Assembly (NCBI GenBank): GCA_023433185.1 | Contig: JAEZEN010000446.1 | Location: 1-5,335 of the forward strand | DNA length: 5,335 nucleotides | Direction: 5' to 3' | From: Pseudomonadota bacterium | Lineage (GTDB): Bacteria; Pseudomonadota; Alphaproteobacteria; Rhizobiales; Kaistiaceae | Shown here: piece after piece, positions 1 to 5,335 of the stretch | How the letters are laid out: each line of letters begins with the position of its first letter | Numbering within the stretch: position 1 is the stretch's first letter | Notes under the pieces: model-generated | What the model saw: only the letters and a program-made list of their open reading frames with translations | Told to the model about the DNA's origin: nothing | Database searches by the model: none | Program-made: the position numbers and the translations under genes

Positions 1-1173
1 GGCGAGGGCACGCTCACCTTGCCCGATGCGCGCCGCTACCGGTCGGTCTGGGAGGATGGCGTCGAGCTCGAACGCACCCCCCTCGACGGCCGGCCGACAG
101 TCCTCGCCGAGGCCCGCGGCGTCACCGTCAGCGCGTATGTCGACACCCGCCTGAACAACGAATTCATCGATGCCGACGTCGACATGCTGTCCTACGCCTA
201 TACCGCCATCCCGTCGGCAGACGAGGTCGTCGTGACGCTCGACGCGCCGGACCTTCTCGACCTGTGGAAGGGCGACGCGGTCATCCGCGACGATACGATC
301 GCCCAGTCGGCCTGGATGTTCGAGGACCCCGGCCAGTTCGCACCGGTGTTCCTCGTCGTCCAGCTGTCGAACGAAGGGCATGCGGCCACCCAGGTCGTCT
401 CTGCCTGGTTGGACCTCGTCGAATCGGTCACCGATACGCAGCCCTATGTGGTGATCTACGGCTCGCACAACGTCACGTTCGACCCTGGGTTCTCGTTCCA
501 GAATTTCGGCTGGGGCGAAGCGCTCGACGCGACGCTCACCTATGCCTTCGGCACCGACGAGGAGGTCGTCACCGGGGACTTCGTCGCCGAGCTCGGCTCG
601 ATCGACACTTGGCTTGCAGCGACGGCGGTCGGCGGCATGGAAGCGCTCGGCGTCGACCCGGCGTTGCTGGCGGGCGAGGAGACGCTCGAGTGCAAGCGTT
701 TCGACCGCGAGGGACGCTGCGCCATCGAGCCGGGAGACTACGACGACCTGCTCGGCGGTCTCGCGCCGGCGACGTTCATGAGCGGCAGCTACCTGATGAC
801 GCGCGTGACCGGCCAGCTCGAATACGACTGGATCGACACCGGCGGCAATCGCAACACGCGCGTCTCGCCGGTCTCGGTGGATCTCCCGCTCGCGTATTTC
901 GGCTTCCACGCCGAAGGGGGCGCCCCCGGTCCGATCGAGCGCGGCTTTCCTACCATCCCGCTGCCGCTCGACCGGCGGGACATGCGGGTGCCGATCCCCT
1001 TCACGGCGGATCTCGCCGCCGGCGAGTCGCGCCGCTTCGCCCTCAATTTCGTCGCCGAGAAATCCTCGCAGCACCTGTTCCGGTTCGTCTTCGAGCTCGC
1101 CGATGGCACCACCATATCGTCGCCGACGGTCGATCTCCTCTACTTCACGCCCCGGATCACGCCGATCAACTGA
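1..1173 (+). CDS. Secreted-type MORN-repeat protein with uncharacterised C-terminal domain, first tandem copy (5' truncated by window edge)
   Basis: The frame is open from base 1 to the TGA at 1171-1173, giving 390 visible residues. The first in-frame start-like codon is TTG at 19, but the codons before it (GEGTLT) already match the paralogue's last MORN repeats, so the true start lies upstream. Codons 1-21 are the end of a MORN region (GEGTLTLPD, then a SVWEDG strand). From about codon 36 to the end there is one domain shared with the next gene: WKGD at codons 89-92, a QFAPVFLVV strand, TDTQPYV, NFGWG, LTYAFGT, VGGMEALGVD, GPIERGFPT at codons 310-318, and a DLLYFTPR C-terminus. The alternating hydrophobic strands suggest a beta-rich fold. 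It has only two cysteines, at codons 231 and 240. By analogy with the complete paralogue it is probably exported, but its signal peptide is outside the window. I cannot name a molecular function. MORN repeats are generally protein- or lipid-binding beta-hairpins. Confidence 0.85.
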   Translation, partial: GEGTLTLPDARRYRSVWEDGVELERTPLDGRPTVLAEARGVTVSAYVDTRLNNEFIDADVDMLSYAYTAIPSADEVVVTLDAPDLLDLWKGDAVIRDDTIAQSAWMFEDPGQFAPVFLVVQLSNEGHAATQVVSAWLDLVESVTDTQPYVVIYGSHNVTFDPGFSFQNFGWGEALDATLTYAFGTDEEVVTGDFVAELGSIDTWLAATAVGGMEALGVDPALLAGEETLECKRFDREGRCAIEPGDYDDLLGGLAPATFMSGSYLMTRVTGQLEYDWIDTGGNRNTRVSPVSVDLPLAYFGFHAEGGAPGPIERGFPTIPLPLDRRDMRVPIPFTADLAAGESRRFALNFVAEKSSQHLFRFVFELADGTTISSPTVDLLYFTPRITPIN

Positions 1174-1174
1174 C

Positions 1175-1178
1175 GGAG
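1175..1178 (+). promoter_or_regulatory. Shine-Dalgarno site for the second MORN gene
   Basis: GGAG lies 9 nt before the ATG at 1188, inside the 14-nt gap that follows the first MORN gene's stop. It supports 1188 as the start of the second gene and suggests translation from a shared transcript. No separate promoter would fit between the two genes. Confidence 0.7.
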
Positions 1179-1187
1179 TTTCCCGCC

Positions 1188-1271
1188 ATGGCCGGACCGC
1201 TTCGTGTCTCCCTTGCAGCGACCGTGGCGCTTGCCCTTGCGGCCGGCGCATCGGGCACGGCGGCGGCCGCC
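1188..1271 (+). other. Predicted Sec signal peptide coding region of the second MORN protein
   Basis: Residues 1-28 have a short n-region with one Arg, a continuous Ala/Leu/Val core, and a run of small residues (SGTAAAAA) suited to signal peptidase I. Proline at residue 30 makes cleavage directly before it unlikely, so the cut is probably one or a few residues earlier. There is no twin-arginine motif and no lipobox, so the mature protein is predicted to be soluble in the periplasm or secreted. Confidence 0.75.
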
Positions 1272-2846
1272 GCGCCGGGCACCTGGGCGGAGCGCACGCA
1301 GCTGGTGTGGGACCAGTCGGCCGGCAAGCTCGTCCGCAAGGCCTACCGCGCCTGGGACACGTCTCCCGAGCTTGATCTCGAGTTCGAGTGGGACGGCCCG
1401 ACGCGCGGCGAGGGTCCGATCGATGGCGAGGGCCGCCTCGTGTGGCGCGCCCGCGGCGCGCCGGCCTACGATCCGGGCGCCGTCCACAGCGAATACCGGG
1501 GCACCGTCCGGAACGGGCGGCCCGACGGCACGGGCCGCCTCAGGACGCGTGATGGCCTCGTCTACGAAGGCGGCTGGCGCGCCGGGACGATGGAGGGCCC
1601 GGGCTTCATCCGCTTCGCCAATGGCGAGACCTTCGAGGGCGCTTTCGCGGACGGCGCGCCGGAGGGCGGCGGACGCCTGACCACGCCCGACGGCCGGGCA
1701 TGGCATTCGGTGTGGCGCGGCGGCGCGGAAGTCGAGCGCATCCCTGTCGAGAGCGGCGTCCGGCTAGCCCAGGCGGGTTCGGTCGCGGTCAATGTCTACA
1801 TGGACGGACGGCTCAACGACGAGTTTCGCAGCGCGCAGGACGAGGACGGTTTCGACTACTTCACCTACGAGGCCGACGGTTCAACCGGCGTCGTCCGGAT
1901 TCATCTCGCATCCCCCGAGATCCTCGGGCTCTGGAAGGGGGACGCGCCGATCACCGCGACGCTTCGCCAGGGCATCTCCGACTATTTCGAGGACGCCACG
2001 CAGTTCGGCCCGGTCTTCATCGTCGTCGACATCGCCAACGAGGAGAGCCAGGCGGTGGAGGTGGTCGGCGCCTATCTCGACATCGACGAGAGCATGACCG
2101 ACCTCCAGCCCTATGTCGATGCCTGGGGGCCGGCGGACGGCTGCGTCGCCCGGCTCATGCCGGAATTCGCGCTGAGCAATTCCGGCTGGGGCGCCGTCGA
2201 GAATGCCCGCCTCACCTACGCCTTCGGCACGGAGGCGGAACCCGGCCAGAGCGTCTTCACGATGGAGATCGGCAGCTTCGAGGACTACGCATCCCCCTCC
2301 GTCGCCGGCGGCCTCGAAGCCCTCGGGGTCGACATCGCGCGCCTGCAGACCGACGACTTCCAGTGCTCGTCCGAGGCGGACTATGCGGCATGCCTCGCCC
2401 GATGGCAGGACTCCGACCTGCTCGCGCCGTTCCAGGGCGCGCTCTTCAGCAACGATGAGGCCCAGCTCCTGACCCGGATGTGGGGCATCCTCGAATATAC
2501 CTGGACCGACGCCAAGGGCGGGCAGAACGAGCGGAAGTCGCCGCTGATCGTCGACTTCCCCGTTCTCGACGTGAGCTTCGGTCCCGAATGCGGCGCCGGT
2601 GGCCCGATCGAGCGCGGCTTCCCGACGGCGAAGCTGCCGCTCGATGTCGAGAACGTCCGCATCCCGATCAACTATTTCGACACGATCGCGCCTCGGGAGC
2701 AGAAGCGCTTCGGGCTCAATTTCGTTGCCGACAAGTCGTCGCGGCATCACTTCCGCTTCGTCGTCGAACTGGCCGACGGGCGGACCATCGCCTCGCCCGA
2801 CATCGACCTCCTCTATTTCCTGCCACGCTCGCCGACGGTGAACTGA
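1188..2846 (+). CDS. Exported MORN-repeat protein with uncharacterised C-terminal domain, second tandem copy
   Basis: This 552-residue protein starts at ATG 1188, chosen because GGAG precedes it by 9 nt and the start gives a clear signal peptide (R6, hydrophobic residues 8-20, Ala-rich cleavage area near 25-29). The frame is open further upstream, but that stretch overlaps the first paralogue and is a high-GC shadow. After a degenerate MORN-like segment at 66-86, MORN units begin at residues 103, 126, 149 and 172, exactly 23 apart (YRGTVRNG, YEGGWRAG, FEGAFADG, WHSVWRGG). Residues ~195-552 form the domain shared with the upstream gene: WKGD 249-252, QFGPVFIVV, TDLQPYV, NSGWG, LTYAFGT, GGLEALGVD, GPIERGFPT 472-480. 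The last 85 residues before the stop align without gaps to the paralogue, with 52 identities by hand count. Four cysteines (319, 393, 402, 468) would suit a periplasmic or extracellular protein. It has no transmembrane helix beyond the signal and no lipobox cysteine. Function is unknown; database entries with such repeats are often loosely labelled MORN or PIP5K-like, which would not imply kinase activity here. Confidence 0.9.
   Translation: MAGPLRVSLAATVALALAAGASGTAAAAAPGTWAERTQLVWDQSAGKLVRKAYRAWDTSPELDLEFEWDGPTRGEGPIDGEGRLVWRARGAPAYDPGAVHSEYRGTVRNGRPDGTGRLRTRDGLVYEGGWRAGTMEGPGFIRFANGETFEGAFADGAPEGGGRLTTPDGRAWHSVWRGGAEVERIPVESGVRLAQAGSVAVNVYMDGRLNDEFRSAQDEDGFDYFTYEADGSTGVVRIHLASPEILGLWKGDAPITATLRQGISDYFEDATQFGPVFIVVDIANEESQAVEVVGAYLDIDESMTDLQPYVDAWGPADGCVARLMPEFALSNSGWGAVENARLTYAFGTEAEPGQSVFTMEIGSFEDYASPSVAGGLEALGVDIARLQTDDFQCSSEADYAACLARWQDSDLLAPFQGALFSNDEAQLLTRMWGILEYTWTDAKGGQNERKSPLIVDFPVLDVSFGPECGAGGPIERGFPTAKLPLDVENVRIPINYFDTIAPREQKRFGLNFVADKSSRHHFRFVVELADGRTIASPDIDLLYFLPRSPTVN
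1494..1724 (+). repeat. Protein-level MORN repeat block (four units of 23 residues)
   Basis: Four in-frame units start at residues 103, 126, 149 and 172 of the second MORN protein. The first three follow the MORN pattern: an aromatic residue plus E/R-G at the start, a central G, then a G-x-G turn and an x-G end. The fourth is degenerate (WHSVWRGG) and leads into the C-terminal domain. The same junction is visible at codons 1-21 of the first paralogue (SVWEDG), so both proteins share the repeat-to-domain boundary. The DNA itself is not a clean tandem repeat; the periodicity is in the protein. Confidence 0.85.
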
Positions 2847-2880
2847 GCAAGAGGGTCCGGGCTCCGCGCCGAGACGGGTC

Positions 2881-2900
2881 GCGTTCCCGCGCCGGAACGC
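2881..2900 (+). terminator. Hairpin in the gap after the second MORN gene (possible terminator or mRNA-end structure)
   Basis: GCGTTCC (2881-2887) and GGAACGC (2894-2900) are perfect inverted repeats around a 6-nt loop, starting 34 nt after the MORN stop codon. No T-run follows (the next bases are AAGGGGCGG), so it is not a classical intrinsic terminator. It could instead stabilise the 3' end of the upstream mRNA, attenuate read-through into the hydrolase gene, or be a protein-binding palindrome. Chance occurrence in GC-rich DNA is possible. Confidence 0.35.
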
Positions 2901-2941
2901 AAGGGGCGGCGGCGACGTTGAGCGGCAAGCTCGCTCGCCCT

Positions 2942-2945
2942 GGGA
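2942..2945 (+). promoter_or_regulatory. Weak ribosome binding site for the GH16 gene
   Basis: GGGA lies 7 nt before the ATG at 2953. It is a poor match to the anti-Shine-Dalgarno sequence, but spacing is right and no other in-frame ATG, GTG or TTG is seen between the previous gene's stop and 2953, so it supports this start. Confidence 0.4.
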
Positions 2946-2952
2946 TCCGCCC

Positions 2953-3690
2953 ATGACCGAAGAAGGGGGTCGCCTTGTCTGGTCTGACGAGTTCGACGCG
3001 TCAGCCGGAACGCCTCCTGATCCCCAGTCGTGGTCGCCCGAAACCGGTGACCACGGCTGGGGAAACGGCGAGCGCCAAGCCTACACGGACCACCCCGAGA
3101 ACGCCGCCCATGACGGACGCGGCAACCTCGTGATCCGAGCGCTCGACAAGGGTGGCCGCTTCACCTCGGCGCGTTTCCGGAGCAAGGGCCTTCGCACGTT
3201 CCGCTATGGGCGGCTTGAATGCAGGGCCATGCTGCCGCGGGGGGCCGGTCTCTGGTCGGCGGTCTGGGCGCTGGGGGCCAACATCGACAGCGTGCCGTGG
3301 CCGGCCTGCGGCGAGATCGACATGATCGAAAATGTCGGCAGGGAGCCCTGCCGCGTCTTCGGCACCGTCCACTGTCCCGGTCACTCCGGGAAGGATGGGT
3401 TGAGCGGCGACTTCATCAGCCCTGTGCCTTTCGATGCCGGCTTCCGGATCTTCGCCGTCGACTGGTCACCGGACCGGATTGCCTGGAGCGTCGACGATAC
3501 CCGCTACTTCTCGATCCGCCGGCAGGACCTCGGCTCGGCCTGGGTGTTCGATCATCCCTTCTTCCTGGAGATCAACCTCGCCGTCGGCGGCTGGCTCGGC
3601 GGCGATGTTGCCGCAGACACCCGGTTCCCCGCGGAGATGCGGATCGACTACATCCGCATCCACGAGAGGGGCGGGGTGAACGGAGGCTGA
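2953..3690 (+). CDS. Glycoside hydrolase family 16 protein (laminarinase-like beta-glucanase)
   Basis: The 245-residue product is a single GH16 beta-jelly-roll domain, about the minimum length for the family. Landmarks in order: LVWSDEFD (8-15), WGNGERQAYT (36-45), SKGLRTFRYGRLE (77-89), GLWSAVWALG (99-108), the catalytic GEIDMIE (120-126) with E121 as expected nucleophile, D123 as helper and E126 as acid/base, GTVHCPGHSG (137-146), FAVDWSPDRIAWSVD (167-181), FFLEINLAVGGWLGG (203-217) and MRIDYIRIHE (229-238). This arrangement is typical of bacterial endo-beta-1,3-glucanases, which retain configuration while cutting beta-1,3 or mixed beta-glucans. The exact substrate cannot be read from the sequence. 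The domain begins almost at the start codon, and no signal peptide or carbohydrate-binding module is present. The frame is open upstream of 2953 but offers no start codon or hydrophobic leader. It follows the MORN pair by 106 nt on the same strand and converges with the next gene. Confidence 0.93.
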   Translation: MTEEGGRLVWSDEFDASAGTPPDPQSWSPETGDHGWGNGERQAYTDHPENAAHDGRGNLVIRALDKGGRFTSARFRSKGLRTFRYGRLECRAMLPRGAGLWSAVWALGANIDSVPWPACGEIDMIENVGREPCRVFGTVHCPGHSGKDGLSGDFISPVPFDAGFRIFAVDWSPDRIAWSVDDTRYFSIRRQDLGSAWVFDHPFFLEINLAVGGWLGGDVAADTRFPAEMRIDYIRIHERGGVNGG

Positions 3691-3707
3691 GCCCGGCCGC
3701 GCTCAGC
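3686..3707. terminator. Inverted repeat spanning both convergent stop codons (probable bidirectional terminator)
   Basis: GCTGAGC (3686-3692) and GCTCAGC (3701-3707) form a perfect 7-bp stem around an 8-nt loop (CCGGCCGC). The left arm contains the TGA of the GH16 gene (3688-3690). The right arm contains the complement of the TGA of the minus-strand gene (3703-3705). The symmetry means the same hairpin would form in either transcript. Neither side has a clear T-run, so termination could depend on stem strength or on Rho. The role is inferred from position and symmetry. Confidence 0.5.
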
Positions 3708-5335
3708 GCATGCCGAGGGCGCGGTCGTAAAGGTTCGGGATCGGGACGAGGCGGGCGAAGAAGGTGCCCTGAGGGAAGAACCGGACTTCGAGGATGGCGC
3801 CGGAAACGCGGGTGCCGGGCTGGTCGAAGAGGAAGTTGCCGAGCGAATAGGCGAGCAGCGTCTCGCCGCCGGCCAGTGCGGCAAGGCGATCGCTCGCGAC
3901 ATGGGGGTGGGCGCCGACGATCAGCGATACCGCCGCCCGGCGCAGCGCGTCGGCGAGATGGTTCTCGCGATCGTCGGGGATCCGGGCGTATTCCGCGCCC
4001 CAGTGCATGAGGGCGGCGAGCGGCGGCGCCGCGGTCGATCGGGTCACCGCGTCGAGGTCGGCCGCGGTCACGCGTCCGATGCCGGCGGCGTTGTCGAGGT
4101 CGGTGAGTGCCACGGTGCGGAGCGGGCCGAGGTCGATGGCCGCCGTGCCGTCGAGCACCGCGATGCCGGCCGCCTCGAGCCGGGCTTTCATCGCGGCCCG
4201 GGGCCCCGCGCCGAGATCGGTGCTGTGGTTGTTGGCGATCGACACGGCGACGACGCCGAGGCGCCCGAGCCAGTCGAGCGTCAGGTCCTCGGGCATGGCG
4301 AGCTGGGTCGGCGAGAGGCCGGTTGGCAGTTCGGGCAGCATCACGCCCTCGAGGTTGACGACGAGCGGGCAGCCGTCGAGGAGGCCGGCGATCGCCGCCG
4401 CGAGGCGCTCCGCGATGTCCGGCCGGGCGAGGACCGGCGCGAGATGGCGGCCGAAGAACGTGTCGCCGGCGAAACACAGCCGCTCGCCATCGACATGGCC
4501 GGCGAAGTCGACCCGCCCGGCAGGCGGCATCCAGGCCTGGACGATATAGCTCGTCGTCTCCGCGACCGGACGGCCCAGGTAGAATTCCATGTTGCTGTTG
4601 GCGATCACCACGGGCGCCGCGCCGAAGTGGTCGGCCTGCAGGCGGGCCTGGATGTACTGGCTGCCGCGAGAATCGAGATGCTGCGGCTGGTGCAGCGTCT
4701 CGATCGCATCGAGGTCGTGCGCGGCGATCACGTTGAGCGTCTCCTGGTCGCGCAGGATCGCCTGGGGCAGCGGCAGGTAGTGGGAGAAGTCGGTCGACTG
4801 GAGGACGAGGGTGCGCGGCGTGACGAGCGGCGCGAGGGTGGCGGCCAGCTCGTCCCATTCGGCGCGGTTCGAGCCGATCGCCACCGCCACGGGCACCACC
4901 GGCGTGCCCGGGAAGAAGCGCGCCACGTAGGGCAGGATGGCGGTGATGCCGTGCTCGCGGACGAACAGGCCGGACTCCTCGACGAGGGTCGTTCCGGCGA
5001 GCAGCGCATCGATCGCGGCGGTATCGGCCGGCACGCGGCCGTAGACCGTCTCGAAGTCGCGGCGCGTCGTGGCGAAGGGCCGGCGGGCGCGCTTGAAATG
5101 ATCGGGAGTGAGGACGACGACGCGGTCGTAGCGGCCCTCGCGGGCCAGCATGAAGGCCCGGGCGATGAGGTCGGCGGCGACGAGATGGTGCGGAACGGTG
5201 AGCCCGCTCACCTGGCGCGGCGGGATGGCCAGGGCTTCGGCCGTCGCGATCGATTGCGCAAAGATGCGGTCGTCGCCGAACGGCGAGGGGATGGGCGGGG
5301 GATCGTCCGGCCGGACAGGTCCCGCCGAGAGGAGG
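3703..5335 (-). CDS. MEMO-like (AmmeMemoRadiSam protein B type) and CapA-like fusion protein (5' end beyond window edge)
   Basis: Reading leftward from the right edge, 543 residues are visible before the TGA at 3705-3703. A GTG at 5211 could be a start, but 41 more codons are open before it and look coding (SPFGDDRIFAQS, then AIPPRQ running into VSGLTVPHH), with no ATG, GTG or TTG there; the true start is therefore probably outside the window. Numbering from that GTG, residues 1-228 are a MEMO domain: VPHH (6-9), LTPDHFKR (34-41), REHGITAILPY (85-95), QSTDFSHY (138-145). Residues ~242-495 are a CapA/PGA_cap metallophosphatase-like domain: LCFAGDTFFGRH (245-256), VVNLEG (284-289), SIANNHSTDLG (324-334), LMHWGAEY (401-408), VGAHPHV (432-438), YSLGNFLFDQ (455-464). 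The metal-binding D, N, E and H residues of the CapA fold look intact. CapA proteins act in poly-gamma-glutamate or surface-polymer production; MEMO proteins are metal-binding relatives of dioxygenases. No signal peptide or transmembrane helix is seen in the visible part. The physiological role is unknown. Confidence 0.88.
   Translation of the reverse strand, partial: LLSAGPVRPDDPPPIPSPFGDDRIFAQSIATAEALAIPPRQVSGLTVPHHLVAADLIARAFMLAREGRYDRVVVLTPDHFKRARRPFATTRRDFETVYGRVPADTAAIDALLAGTTLVEESGLFVREHGITAILPYVARFFPGTPVVPVAVAIGSNRAEWDELAATLAPLVTPRTLVLQSTDFSHYLPLPQAILRDQETLNVIAAHDLDAIETLHQPQHLDSRGSQYIQARLQADHFGAAPVVIANSNMEFYLGRPVAETTSYIVQAWMPPAGRVDFAGHVDGERLCFAGDTFFGRHLAPVLARPDIAERLAAAIAGLLDGCPLVVNLEGVMLPELPTGLSPTQLAMPEDLTLDWLGRLGVVAVSIANNHSTDLGAGPRAAMKARLEAAGIAVLDGTAAIDLGPLRTVALTDLDNAAGIGRVTAADLDAVTRSTAAPPLAALMHWGAEYARIPDDRENHLADALRRAAVSLIVGAHPHVASDRLAALAGGETLLAYSLGNFLFDQPGTRVSGAILEVRFFPQGTFFARLVPIPNLYDRALGMR

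Noticed and set aside
19..21. TTG as the start codon of the first MORN gene
   Set aside because: The residues before it continue the MORN pattern seen in the paralogue, so the gene is cut by the window edge.
264..1187. Open frame extending the second MORN gene upstream by about 308 codons
   Set aside because: It overlaps the first MORN gene in a different frame, its translation is Arg-rich low-complexity typical of shifted GC-rich coding DNA, and the ATG at 1188 has both a Shine-Dalgarno site and a signal peptide.
1140..1706. Minus-strand open frame of 188 codons across the MORN gene junction
   Set aside because: It runs antisense to the signal peptide and MORN repeats, without family motifs.
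2918..2946. Promoter-like TTGAGC - 17 nt - TGGGAT before the GH16 gene
   Set aside because: It matches consensus at only 4 of 6 and 3 of 6 positions, and would start the transcript at or next to the ATG; too weak to annotate.
2847..2952. Search for a small gene or hidden signal peptide in the gap before GH16
   Set aside because: The GH16 frame is open here but has no start codon, and its translation is not hydrophobic enough for a leader.
1881..2954. Long minus-strand open frame of 357 codons opposite the second MORN gene
   Set aside because: It lies antisense to a gene with clear paralogue-supported sequence and shows no recognisable motif; long antisense frames are common at this GC content.
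3572..4858. Minus-strand open frame of 428 codons in another frame of the MEMO-CapA gene
   Set aside because: Its product is rich in Arg, Pro and Ala, and it overlaps the MEMO-CapA frame, which carries all the conserved motifs.
5209..5211. GTG as the start codon of the MEMO-CapA gene
   Set aside because: The frame stays open to the window end with plausible protein sequence, and starting here would begin right at the first conserved strand of the MEMO domain.
5305..5316. 12-bp perfect palindrome GTCCGGCCGGAC
   Set aside because: It lies inside the coding frame of the MEMO-CapA gene, is made of GC-rich codons, and has no second copy that I noticed.

Overview
This is a GC-rich bacterial window whose third codon positions are dominated by G and C. 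The gene families (secreted MORN-repeat proteins, a laminarinase-type GH16 enzyme and a MEMO/CapA protein) suggest a Gram-negative, probably alphaproteobacterial, chromosome. That placement is inferred from composition and gene style only; there is no rRNA or marker gene to confirm it. I found no tRNA, rRNA, CRISPR array, insertion sequence or other mobile-element signature.

Left part (1-2846, plus strand): two tandem paralogous genes. The first is cut by the left edge and shows only the end of a MORN-repeat region plus a complete C-terminal domain of about 355 residues. The second is complete (552 aa). It has a signal peptide, regularly spaced 23-residue MORN repeats, and the same C-terminal domain. 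The genes are 14 nt apart with a Shine-Dalgarno sequence between them, so they are probably co-transcribed. I do not recognise the C-terminal domain as a named family; it is the least explained part of the window.

Middle (2847-3690, plus strand): a 106-nt gap containing a perfect 7-bp hairpin, then a compact family 16 glycoside hydrolase (245 aa) with an intact E-x-D-x-x-E active site but no visible signal peptide.

Right part (3703-5335, minus strand): a gene convergent to the hydrolase and cut by the right edge. It encodes an N-terminal MEMO-like domain (AmmeMemoRadiSam protein B type) fused to a C-terminal CapA-like (poly-gamma-glutamate capsule, metallophosphatase-like) domain. The two convergent genes are only 12 nt apart, and a perfect inverted repeat spans both stop codons, probably a shared terminator.

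The three plus-strand genes could act at the cell envelope or on extracellular polysaccharide, and CapA-like domains are also linked to surface polymers. A common pathway is only a guess from proximity. The most notable items are the duplicated secreted MORN-plus-unknown-domain proteins and the MEMO-CapA fusion.
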